Assembly: GCF_002887735.1 (NCBI RefSeq)
Contig: NZ_PKQP01000007.1
Coordinates: 1 to 64,000, forward strand
Reading direction: 5' to 3'
Source: Stenotrophomonas bentonitica
GTDB lineage: Bacteria; Pseudomonadota; Gammaproteobacteria; Xanthomonadales; Xanthomonadaceae
Length of the DNA stretch: 64,000 nucleotides
The notes below the pieces were generated by a model, which did not search any database, was not told where the DNA came from, and worked only from the letters and a program-made list of their open reading frames with translations. Every line of letters begins with the position of its first letter. The first letter of the stretch is position 1. The translations under genes were made by a program, and so were the position numbers. Positions 8,247 through 16,144 of the stretch are shown here, in pieces.

Positions 8247-9128
8247 GTGGAAACCCAGTTCCTGAGTACGTTCGTAACGGTGGTGGACCGCGGCTCGATG
8301 GCCGCCGCGGCACGTTCGCTGCATATCACCCCGGCCGCGGTCGCCCAGCAGATCCGCACGCTGGAACGTGAACTCGGCGCGCCGCTGATCGCCCGTGCCG
8401 GGCGCACCGTCAGCGTTACCGAGGACGGCGCGCGCATCCTGCAGCGGGCGCGCGACCTGCTGCGCCAGGTCGCCGATCTGCGCAGCGTGGCCAATGAGAA
8501 CGACCTGGCCGGCGAGCTGCGGCTGGGCGCGTGCCCGACCGCACTGGCCGGCCTGCTGCCGGACATCCTGTCGCGGATGGTGGCGACCTTCCCGCAGATC
8601 AACGTCTTCATCAAACCGGGCTACTCGGCCGATCTGTACCGCGCGGTGGAGGCTGGCGATCTGGATGCGGCGATGGTGCTGCAGGCCCCCTTCGCGCTGC
8701 CCAAGACCTGCAAGTGGCAGCAGCTGCGCGAAGAACCACTGGTGGTGCTGGCGCCGGCCCATCTGGGCAGCCGTGACCCGCACGAGCTGCTGCGCGAGCA
8801 GCCGTTGATCCGCTACGACCGCCACGAATGGGGCGGTCGCCTCGCCGATGACTACCTGCGACAGGCCGGGATCGTGCCGCGCGAGCGGTTCGAGCTCAAT
8901 GCACTCAACGCCATCGCGGTCATGGTCGACCGCGGGCTGGGCGTGTCACTGGTGCCGGATTGGGCCAAGCCCTGGCCGGAAGGCTTGAATGTCGTGCGCA
9001 TTCCCTTGCCGCAGTGCAGCGAACCGCGCCGGATTGGCGTGGTCTGGTCGCGTTCGTCGGTGCGCATCCGCCTGGTGAACGTGTTGCTGGAGGAAGCGCG
9101 CGTCGCATTGACCGAGCCGCAACGCTGA
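8247..9128 (+). CDS. LysR-family transcriptional regulator
   Basis: The 293-residue product has the LysR layout. A winged helix-turn-helix is at residues 1-60 (FLSTFVTVVDRGSMAAAARSL then VAQQIRTLERELGAPL), and a periplasmic-binding-like effector domain starts near residue 90 (ELRLGACPTALAGLLPDIL). It starts with GTG after a GAGAGG ribosome binding site. It sits inside the catabolic block, between the symporter and the TonB receptor and in the same orientation as both. It is the only regulator in the block, so it most likely senses the substrate or a breakdown intermediate such as a CoA ester or carboxylic acid and activates the neighbouring promoters. The target assignment is inference from position. 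Confidence 0.9.
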   Translation: METQFLSTFVTVVDRGSMAAAARSLHITPAAVAQQIRTLERELGAPLIARAGRTVSVTEDGARILQRARDLLRQVADLRSVANENDLAGELRLGACPTALAGLLPDILSRMVATFPQINVFIKPGYSADLYRAVEAGDLDAAMVLQAPFALPKTCKWQQLREEPLVVLAPAHLGSRDPHELLREQPLIRYDRHEWGGRLADDYLRQAGIVPRERFELNALNAIAVMVDRGLGVSLVPDWAKPWPEGLNVVRIPLPQCSEPRRIGVVWSRSSVRIRLVNVLLEEARVALTEPQR

Positions 9129-9172
9129 CACCACGGGTTTTCGCGCGGTGCGCGGTGCGAAGCGAAACAAAT

Positions 9173-9373
9173 CCTAGGCTTTGAACATACCTGAGCGCAG
9201 TTCTATCGCCATGACGCCGCGCCTAGGCTCTCGCCTCGTTGCCGGACAGGACGTGGAGACCCGCAAGGGAACCGCATCGACCGGCGGAAGGGCGAAAGCC
9301 CACGCGCGTCATCGGTGGCGACGGCTCCCCGGCCGGCTGTCCCGCATTTCCTTTTTTTGGGGGGGAGAAACGA
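9173..9373 (+). promoter_or_regulatory. promoter and long leader of the TonB receptor gene
   Basis: TTGAAC (9181-9186) and TATCGC (9204-9209), 17 bases apart, make a plausible sigma-70 promoter. It is bracketed by two direct copies of CCTAGGCT at 9173-9180 and 9222-9229, which could be regulator half-sites. The leader is long (about 160 bases) and G-rich with several possible hairpins. It ends in seven T's followed by seven G's (9352-9365), directly before GAGAAACGA and the ATG. The G-run forms part of the ribosome binding site. No known riboswitch consensus was found. Confidence 0.4.
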
Positions 9374-11548
9374 ATGATCAAGCCACTTTCCGCGGCCATC
9401 AGCACTGCACTGTTCGCCTGTGTCATCAGCCCTGCCATGGCGCAGAGCACGACGCCCACCGATCTGGACCAGGTGATCGTGACCGGCAGCCGGACCCCGA
9501 TTTCGATCGAGAAGGTTCCCGGTGCAGTGACCGTCGTGAACCAGGAACAGGTGCAGCGCACCCTCAACCTGACCGAAGACGCCACGGCCGTGCTGGCACG
9601 CATGGTGCCCGGTTACTCCGAATCCTCCCAGGCGATGAGCAACAGTGGCGAGACCCTGCGCGGCCGCGTCGCGCTGCGCCTGTTCGATGGTGTGCCGCAG
9701 GGCTCCCCGCTGCGCGAAGGCAGCCGCAACGGCACGTTCACCGACATGGGCGTGATCGGCCGCATCGAGGTCATCAACGGCCCGTCGGCCGCCGAAGGCA
9801 TCGGCGGTGCCGGTGGCGTCATCAACTATCTCTCCAAGAATCCGGAAGTGGAGGGCCACCAGACCACGGTGAGCACGCGTTACGGCACCCAGTTCAAGGA
9901 TGACAGCGGCCAGTCCAAGATCGGCATCACCCACACCTTGAAGGGCGATGCGGCCGACTTCCTGATCAGCGGCGCCTACATCGATCGCGGCATCGCCTAC
10001 GACGGCGACGGCCGCCGGGTTGGCTTGAACACCTCCGGCTCGCTGTCCGATTCCTACAGCAAGAACCTGTTCCTGAAGGGCGGCTACAACTTCGGCGAGG
10101 GCCAGATGCAGCGCATCCAGGCCAGTTACAGCAACTTCCATATCGGTGGGAAGCACAACTACATCCCGGTCGAAGGCTGCCGCTACGACGCCGTGGAGTG
10201 CCCGGTGCCGAGCACCAATACCGCCGAGAAGGGCTCGATCAAGGATTCGCTGGCCGAGTTCAACGATTTCGAACAGTTCGCTGCCAAGTACACCCATGCC
10301 GACTTCTTCGGCGGTGACCTGAGCGTGGACCTGTACTGGGCGAAACAGGCGATGCGTTATGTGCCGGAGAACGGCACGGACCGCCAGCTGGTCAAGCCGG
10401 CCCCGCCGGAAGACCAGCGCATCTGGGACCAGTCGGAGATCAACTCCGAGAAAAAGGGGCTGCGCGCGGCCTATGCCTACAGTGGCCTGTTCGCGGTGGA
10501 GGGCCTGCGCCTGCGCACCGGCCTGGACCTGGTGGAAGACGCGGCGGAACAGCGCCTGGCGTTGACCGACCGGGTCTGGGTGCCGCCGATGAAGTACACC
10601 AGCCTGGCGCCGTACGCGCAGCTGAGCTGGGACATCGGCCCGGTGACGCTGGATGCCGGCATCCGCCGCGAAGACGGTGAGCTGGAAATCGACGGTTACA
10701 CCACCACCGCCTACCGCGACTTCACCCCGGTGCAGGGCGGCAAGCTCGACTACAAGGCCAACCTGCCCAACTTCGGTGCGATCTGGCGCATCACCGATGC
10801 GTGGTCGGTGTTCGCCTCTTACTCGGAAGGCTTCGGTATCGCCAACGTGGGCATCCCGTTGCGCAACATCCAGGCCAACAGCCCGTGCAAGGCAGTGGCA
10901 TGCATCGCCGATCTGCAGCCGCTGATCACCAAGAACAAGGAAGTGGGCTTCAACTGGCGCGGCGAGCAGGCCCAGGTCGGGATGTCGGCTTACCGCTCGA
11001 CCTCCGAGTTCGGCTCATCGCTGACCGTGGACAAGGTGACCGAGGACTTCATCCTCACCCGCGCCCCGACCCGGATCGAAGGCGTTGAACTGAACAGCGC
11101 CTGGACCTTCAACGACCAGTGGAAGGCGACGCTGCTGTACTCGCGGATCCGCGGCCAGACCCAGTACTACGACGGCTCGGGCCTGAACAAGGAGATGGGC
11201 ATCCTCGATATCTCGCCGGACAAGGTCAATGCCTCGCTGACCTGGACGCCGAACGATCGCTTCGACGCGACGCTGGGCGTGAGTCGTACCTTCAGCCGTG
11301 ACCTGCGCGAGACCTTCGTCAATCCGTCCAACGGTGCGGTGTATCGCAATGACGAGGATACCTACGGCTACGCGCTGTGGGATCTCAGCATGAACTATGA
11401 CACCGGCACCTACGGCAAGCTGTCGCTGGGCATCGAGAACCTGCTGGACAAGCAGTACGTGCTGACCTGGTCGCAGCTGCCGGGCTGGCAGAACTTCTTC
11501 TCCGGCCGTGGCCGCATGGTGTCGCTGACCCATACCTTCACGTTCTGA
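9374..11548 (+). CDS. TonB-dependent outer-membrane receptor
   Basis: The 724-residue protein has a signal peptide ending SPAMAQS, then a TonB box-like DLDQVIVTGSRTP (about residues 30-42), a plug domain to about residue 150 (IEVINGPSAAEGIGGAGGVINYL) and a 22-strand barrel ending in the aromatic VSLTHTFTF. The length is normal. It should import a ligand too large or too scarce for porins. It lies inside the catabolic block after the LysR gene, and a strong terminator follows. Its ligand is probably the glycoside handled by the downstream enzymes, rather than a siderophore, but nothing in the sequence proves this. The frame continues upstream of the chosen ATG, but only this ATG gives a proper signal peptide. 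Confidence 0.9.
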   Translation: MIKPLSAAISTALFACVISPAMAQSTTPTDLDQVIVTGSRTPISIEKVPGAVTVVNQEQVQRTLNLTEDATAVLARMVPGYSESSQAMSNSGETLRGRVALRLFDGVPQGSPLREGSRNGTFTDMGVIGRIEVINGPSAAEGIGGAGGVINYLSKNPEVEGHQTTVSTRYGTQFKDDSGQSKIGITHTLKGDAADFLISGAYIDRGIAYDGDGRRVGLNTSGSLSDSYSKNLFLKGGYNFGEGQMQRIQASYSNFHIGGKHNYIPVEGCRYDAVECPVPSTNTAEKGSIKDSLAEFNDFEQFAAKYTHADFFGGDLSVDLYWAKQAMRYVPENGTDRQLVKPAPPEDQRIWDQSEINSEKKGLRAAYAYSGLFAVEGLRLRTGLDLVEDAAEQRLALTDRVWVPPMKYTSLAPYAQLSWDIGPVTLDAGIRREDGELEIDGYTTTAYRDFTPVQGGKLDYKANLPNFGAIWRITDAWSVFASYSEGFGIANVGIPLRNIQANSPCKAVACIADLQPLITKNKEVGFNWRGEQAQVGMSAYRSTSEFGSSLTVDKVTEDFILTRAPTRIEGVELNSAWTFNDQWKATLLYSRIRGQTQYYDGSGLNKEMGILDISPDKVNASLTWTPNDRFDATLGVSRTFSRDLRETFVNPSNGAVYRNDEDTYGYALWDLSMNYDTGTYGKLSLGIENLLDKQYVLTWSQLPGWQNFFSGRGRMVSLTHTFTF

Positions 11549-11558
11549 CCGTCACCGC

Positions 11559-11598
11559 GGACCGGCGCTGCGAGGCACTGCAGCGCCGGTCCGTTTTT
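11559..11598 (+). terminator. rho-independent terminator after the TonB receptor gene
   Basis: GGACCGGCGCTGC and GCAGCGCCGGTCC form a perfect 13-bp stem with an 8-base loop, followed by GTTTTT. It separates the receptor gene from the serine-hydrolase operon, so the latter needs its own promoter. Confidence 0.9.
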
Positions 11599-11647
11599 AT
11601 TGCCTTACCCTGTCATGACGTTACCGCCACCGACAGCAGGAGAGCGG

Positions 11648-12967
11648 ATGTACTGGCCATCGCACGGACCGGCCCACGCCCGTCATTGCCGCCCCCGGGC
11701 ACGCCTGGCCGTGTTCGCGTTGCTGATGCTGGCGGTGGGACAGGCCGCGGCGTCGTTGCCGGACCCGCCGAGCCAGACGGAAACGACGGCTGCGTCGGCG
11801 CGCTTGCCAGCAGTCGATGCCTTCCTGCACGAATCGACCGGCCGCCAGGGCTATACCGGCGCGGTCGCGCTGGTGATCCACGATGGCCGCATCGTGCATG
11901 ACGCCGCCTACGGTTGGCAGGACCTGGCGCATGCCACGCCCATGCAGCGTGACAGCATTTTTCGCATCTACTCGATGACCAAGACGGTGGCCTCGGTGGC
12001 CGCCTTGATGCTGGTGGAAGAGGGTCGGCTGGATCTGGATGATCCGGTGGCGCGCCATCTCCCTGAGTTCTCACGTCTGCAGGTCTTCGCCGGGGGCACC
12101 GCCGCGGCGCCACAGCTGCGGCCGGTGACACAGACGCTGACCGTACGACATCTGCTCACCCATATCGCTGGTTTCGCAGCGGGTGGCGAGGGATTCGAGG
12201 CGGTAACCGCATTGCTGGAACACCAGCAGGTGCAGGCCGCGGACAGCCTGGCCGCCTACACCACGCGCTTGGCCCGCGTGCCACTGGCGACCGAGCCGGG
12301 CACGCGCTTCCGTTACGACAGCACGTCGATCGAGGTTCTGTCGCGCGTGGTGGAAGTGGTGGGTGGGCTGCCGTTCGAGCAGTTCCTGCAACAGCGTGTG
12401 TTCGGCCCGCTGGACATGCGCGACACCGGGTTCGTGGTGCCGGTGCGCGATCGCGCACGGGTGGTGGCGCTGACCACCATGGGCGAGCACGGTGATCTGG
12501 TGCTCGCCGATGAGGTGCATGCGCGGGTGCCCGGCAGTGCGCTCCGGCCGTATCCAAGCGGTGCCGGTGGTCTGTATTCCACGGCCGGCGACTATGGCCG
12601 GTTCGCGCAGATGCTGCTGGACGGCGGCCGCTACGGCGAGGTGCAGTTGCTTCGACCCTCCACCGTGGCCCTGATGATGCAGAACCAGCTGGTGCACACC
12701 GCCTTGCCCCGGCCGGTAACCGAGTTCAGCGATGCCGAGGGCTTCGGCCTGGGCGGTTCGGTGTTGCTGGATCCGGCCCTGAAAGGACGCACCGCTTCGG
12801 TCGGCGCGTTCGGCTGGTCGGGCGCGGCCTCGACCTACTACACGATCGACCCGGCACGCCGCCTGGTCGCGATCCTGATGCTGCAGCATCTTCCGGGCGG
12901 CAATGACGATCTGCCGCGCATCAGTACGACGTTCTACAACCGCGTTGATGAGGCGATAGACCCATGA
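11648..12967 (+). CDS. serine hydrolase of the beta-lactamase / esterase (class C-like) family
   Basis: The product has 439 residues with an N-terminal hydrophobic segment (LAVFALLMLAVGQAAAS), so it is exported to the periplasm or membrane. The catalytic pair is SMTK (Ser 109, Lys 112). The conserved Tyr is 223 in RFRYDSTS. HLLTHIAGFAAG and the GAGGLYST loop are typical of the family that includes EstB-like esterases and D-aminopeptidases. The start at 11648 has AGGAGAGCGG before it; upstream in-frame starts lack this. It overlaps the next gene by 4 bp (ATGA). Within a glycoside locus an esterase that removes an acyl group from the substrate is more likely than a true beta-lactamase. That role is inference. 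Confidence 0.85.
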   Translation: MYWPSHGPAHARHCRPRARLAVFALLMLAVGQAAASLPDPPSQTETTAASARLPAVDAFLHESTGRQGYTGAVALVIHDGRIVHDAAYGWQDLAHATPMQRDSIFRIYSMTKTVASVAALMLVEEGRLDLDDPVARHLPEFSRLQVFAGGTAAAPQLRPVTQTLTVRHLLTHIAGFAAGGEGFEAVTALLEHQQVQAADSLAAYTTRLARVPLATEPGTRFRYDSTSIEVLSRVVEVVGGLPFEQFLQQRVFGPLDMRDTGFVVPVRDRARVVALTTMGEHGDLVLADEVHARVPGSALRPYPSGAGGLYSTAGDYGRFAQMLLDGGRYGEVQLLRPSTVALMMQNQLVHTALPRPVTEFSDAEGFGLGGSVLLDPALKGRTASVGAFGWSGAASTYYTIDPARRLVAILMLQHLPGGNDDLPRISTTFYNRVDEAIDP

Positions 12968-13917
12968 GTAGTGCGACACGTTCCACCGTCCTTGTCGCCG
13001 GCTCGGCCAATCTCGATTTCGTGGTGCGCGCCACGCATGTGCCGGCGCCCGGTGAGACGGTGCTGGGCCGTGGCTTCAGCACGTTCCCCGGTGGCAAAGG
13101 CGCCAATCAGGCCGTGGCCTGCGCGCGGGCCGGCGGTACGCCGACACGGATGCTGCTGGCCGTGGGCGAGGATGATTTCGCCGCGCCGATCGAAGCGTCC
13201 CTGCGCGATGCGGGTGTGGCCCTGTCGACCGTGCGCGATCCTGCGCTGCCCACCGGTACCGCCTTCATCTGCCTGGCCGACACCGCCGAGAACGCGATCA
13301 CGGTCGCGCCGGGTGCGAACCTCGGGCTTCGCGAGGAGCACCTGCCGGCACTGGAGGGCGTGGACTGGCTGCTGCTGCAGCTGGAAACCCCCGTGCCCAC
13401 CATCACCGCCTATGCCCACCGCGCCCGTGCGGCCGGGCTCAAGGTCGCGCTCAACGCGGCGCCGGCACAGGTCCTGTCCGATGCGCTGCTCGCGCTGCTG
13501 GATGTGCTGATCGTCAACGAAGGTGAGCTGGATGTGGTGGCCGGCCATCCCCCGGACCTGGCCACGGGGCTGGCGCGCGTGCCGGTGCCCTGCGTGATCG
13601 TGACCCTGGGTGCGCGTGGCTGCCTGGCCCGGGTGAACGGCGAGGTGCTGCTGCAGCCGGGGTTCCGCATCGACCCGTTGGACACCACCGCGGCCGGCGA
13701 TACTTTCTGTGGCGCCCTGATCGCTGCGCTGGCCGACCATCAACCGATGGCCGAGGCGTTGCTGGCGGCCACCGCAGCTTCCGCGCTGGCCTGCACCCGC
13801 CTGGGCGCACAGGCGAGCATTCCCACCCGCGCCGAGGTGCAGGCGCTGCTGGGCGATCCCACGCGCGTTCCCGATGCCGCCGCCCATGCCGCGCTGGCGG
13901 CAGCGTGCGCGCGCTGA
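12964..13917 (+). CDS. PfkB-family carbohydrate kinase, ribokinase-like
   Basis: The 317-residue product is a cytoplasmic sugar kinase of the ribokinase/PfkB fold. The N-terminal signature GSANLDFVVRATHVPAPGE and FPGGKGANQAVACARAG matches ribokinase. The ATP/catalytic signature TTAAGDTFCGALIAAL near residues 240-256 contains the catalytic base Asp 246. It starts inside the stop of the serine hydrolase gene, so the two are translationally coupled. It probably phosphorylates the pentose or other sugar released by the downstream glycosidase. Ribose itself is possible, but no ribose transporter or rbsD is nearby. Confidence 0.85.
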   Translation: MSSATRSTVLVAGSANLDFVVRATHVPAPGETVLGRGFSTFPGGKGANQAVACARAGGTPTRMLLAVGEDDFAAPIEASLRDAGVALSTVRDPALPTGTAFICLADTAENAITVAPGANLGLREEHLPALEGVDWLLLQLETPVPTITAYAHRARAAGLKVALNAAPAQVLSDALLALLDVLIVNEGELDVVAGHPPDLATGLARVPVPCVIVTLGARGCLARVNGEVLLQPGFRIDPLDTTAAGDTFCGALIAALADHQPMAEALLAATAASALACTRLGAQASIPTRAEVQALLGDPTRVPDAAAHAALAAACAR

Positions 13918-13954
13918 TGTCCCTCCTTTCCGTTTCCTGCTGGATGCCTTGCCC

Positions 13955-16144
13955 ATGACCACGCCGTATCAGAGCCCCGATTACGACACCGATGCAGCCG
14001 ACTACGGGCGTGAGCCGATCCGCACCGAGTACAAGTTCTCGCACGTGACCACCGGGCGTTACCTGCCGACGCCCGGCAAGGCGCCGGCGTGGCCCTTCGC
14101 CGATATCGGCAGCTGGATGATCGATGCCAATGCCAGCGCGGGCGATTGGCTGGAAGAACTGAAGGACTGGCGCCGCGAGCACCTGGTCCGGATCGGCTAC
14201 ACCGATGTGAACTACCGTCGTCCGGAGCTGCAGTGGGCGCAGCGCAACTTCGTGCATGCACAGATGATGGTCGAGGATCGCTATTTCTTCGATGCGGCCA
14301 CCGGGCAGTACACCGTCGATCGGTACCTGGACGATCTGACCGCACGGTTCGGCGGGCTGGATTCGGTGCTGATCTGGTACATCTACCCCAACATCGGTAT
14401 CGATGACCGCAACCAGTTCGATCTGGCGCATGACATGCCCGGCGGCCTGGCGGGATTGAAGGCCGCGGTGCAGGCCTTCCAGAAGCGCGGCGTCAAAGTG
14501 TTCCTGCCGGCCAAGCCGTGGGACCACGGCACCCGCGACCCGGGCGTGACGCACTGGGATGGGCTGGCCGAGATCGTCAAGGCGGTCGGTGCCGACGGCA
14601 TCAACGGCGATACCTTCAACGGTGTGCCGCGGGCGTTCTTCGATGCCTGTGATGCACGCGGCAATCCAGTGGTGGTGCAGCCCGAATCCACCATCAGTTC
14701 CGAAGAGCAGTTGATCTGGAACGTGCAGAGCTGGGGCAAGAAGGCGCCTGATGGCCCGGTGCCGCCCGTCTCCAAATGGAAGTGGCTGGAGCCACGCCAC
14801 ATGGTGAACTACGAGAACCGCTGGGGCCGCAACCGCAATCACGACCTGCAGTACTGCTTCTTCAACGGCATCGGCTACAACGCCTGGGAAAACATCTGGG
14901 GCGTCTGGAACCAGTTCACCCCGCGCGACGGTGAAGCGCTGCGCCGGATTGCCACGCTGTACCGGCAGTTCCCGCAGCTGGTGGTCTCGATGGACTGGGA
15001 GCCGTACCAGGTCTGCCTGCAGGGCGGCATCTTCGCCAGCCGGTTCCCGGGCGAGGGGGTAGCGCTGCACACGTTGATCAACCGCAACGAATACGCCGTG
15101 GACGGTGAGCAGATCGCGCTGGCGCATGCGCAAGGCACGCGTTACTTCGATGCGTGGCATGGCCGCGCGTTGACGCCGCGGATCATCGACGGCGCGGCGT
15201 ACATCGAGCTGCCGATGGAAGCGCGCGGCTTCGGGGCGATCCTGAGTGTGGCTGCAGGTACCGCGATCGAGGGTCTGGACGAATTCCTGGCGGCGACCGC
15301 CGAGCGCGCACAGCAGCCCCTCAACAGTTACTCCGCCGCGTGGAAGGCCGCTCCGCAGGAACTGCTGGCGATCGCGAGCACGCCCCCGCAGGCCGAGGCG
15401 CCGACAGGCATGGTCACGATCCCGGCCGGCGAGTTCCTGTTCCAGGTGGGCGGTATCGAGATCGAAGGGTTCACCTGGGCGGGCCTGGATGTGCAGTACC
15501 CGTGGGAAGACTGCGCGCGCCGCCACCATCGCCGGCGCATGGCGCTGCCTGCGTTCCACATCGATCGCCACCCGGTCACCAACGCCGCGTTCAAGCGCTT
15601 CCTCGATGACAGCGGCTACCGGCCGGCCGATGACCACAACTTCCTGGCGGACTGGAAGGACGGCGCGCCGCGTGCGGGCTGGGACAACAAGCCGGTCACC
15701 TGGGTCTCGATCGAGGACGCGCGTGCGTACGCGGCGTGGGCCGGCAAGCGGCTGCCGCATGCGTGGGAATGGCAGTACGCCGCGCAGGGCACCGACGAGC
15801 GCCTGTACCCGTGGGGCAACGCGTGGGATGCCGCACGCGTGCCGCGGGTCAATCGTGGCCGTCGCCTCACCCCGCCGGCGGATGTGGATGCACATCCGCA
15901 GGGGGCCAGCCCGTTCGGGGTGGAGGACCTGGTCGGCAATGTGTGGCAATGGACCGATGAATTCAGCGATGCGCACACCCGCGCGGCCGTACTGCGTGGC
16001 GGCAGCAGCTATCAGCCGCAGACCTCGCACTGGTACTTCCCGCAGGCCTACCGCCTGGATCAGCACGGCAAGTACCTGCTGATGGGTCCGTCCAAGGATC
16101 GCGCCGGTACGGTCGGCTTCCGTTGCGTGGTGGATGCGGCATGA
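13955..16144 (+). CDS. fusion of a glycosidase-like barrel and a formylglycine-generating-enzyme-like domain
   Basis: The 729-residue protein has no signal peptide. Residues 1 to about 470 look like a TIM-barrel glycosidase. WIDs such as DSVLIWYIYPNIGIDDRNQ precede GADGINGDTFNGVP (Asp 214, Asp 219) and VVVQPES (Glu 244), which are likely acidic active-site residues. Residues 486-729 are an FGE-sulfatase/EgtB-like (SUMF1) domain: MVTIPAGEFLF, ITRHPVTN-type DRHPVTNAAFKRFL, NVWQWTDEF and RGGSS at 681. The two active-site cysteines of true FGE, expected after RGGS, are absent, and no sulfatase gene is in the window. It overlaps the GH127-like gene by 4 bp, so the two enzymes probably act on one substrate. 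The precise reaction is unknown. Confidence 0.7.
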   Translation: MTTPYQSPDYDTDAADYGREPIRTEYKFSHVTTGRYLPTPGKAPAWPFADIGSWMIDANASAGDWLEELKDWRREHLVRIGYTDVNYRRPELQWAQRNFVHAQMMVEDRYFFDAATGQYTVDRYLDDLTARFGGLDSVLIWYIYPNIGIDDRNQFDLAHDMPGGLAGLKAAVQAFQKRGVKVFLPAKPWDHGTRDPGVTHWDGLAEIVKAVGADGINGDTFNGVPRAFFDACDARGNPVVVQPESTISSEEQLIWNVQSWGKKAPDGPVPPVSKWKWLEPRHMVNYENRWGRNRNHDLQYCFFNGIGYNAWENIWGVWNQFTPRDGEALRRIATLYRQFPQLVVSMDWEPYQVCLQGGIFASRFPGEGVALHTLINRNEYAVDGEQIALAHAQGTRYFDAWHGRALTPRIIDGAAYIELPMEARGFGAILSVAAGTAIEGLDEFLAATAERAQQPLNSYSAAWKAAPQELLAIASTPPQAEAPTGMVTIPAGEFLFQVGGIEIEGFTWAGLDVQYPWEDCARRHHRRRMALPAFHIDRHPVTNAAFKRFLDDSGYRPADDHNFLADWKDGAPRAGWDNKPVTWVSIEDARAYAAWAGKRLPHAWEWQYAAQGTDERLYPWGNAWDAARVPRVNRGRRLTPPADVDAHPQGASPFGVEDLVGNVWQWTDEFSDAHTRAAVLRGGSSYQPQTSHWYFPQAYRLDQHGKYLLMGPSKDRAGTVGFRCVVDAA

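Noticed and set aside
9230-9350. Cobalamin riboswitch before the TonB receptor gene
   Set aside because: A few words (CCCGCA, AGGGAA) are reminiscent, but the B12-box and the conserved core order are missing.
11648-12967. A true class C beta-lactamase
   Set aside because: SxxK and Tyr are present, but the YxN-type motif reads YDS, the KTG box is not evident, and the gene is coupled to sugar genes; an esterase-like hydrolase is more likely.
13514-16066. An 850-codon minus-strand frame opposite the kinase and fusion genes
   Set aside because: It covers two coupled genes and has no domain of its own.
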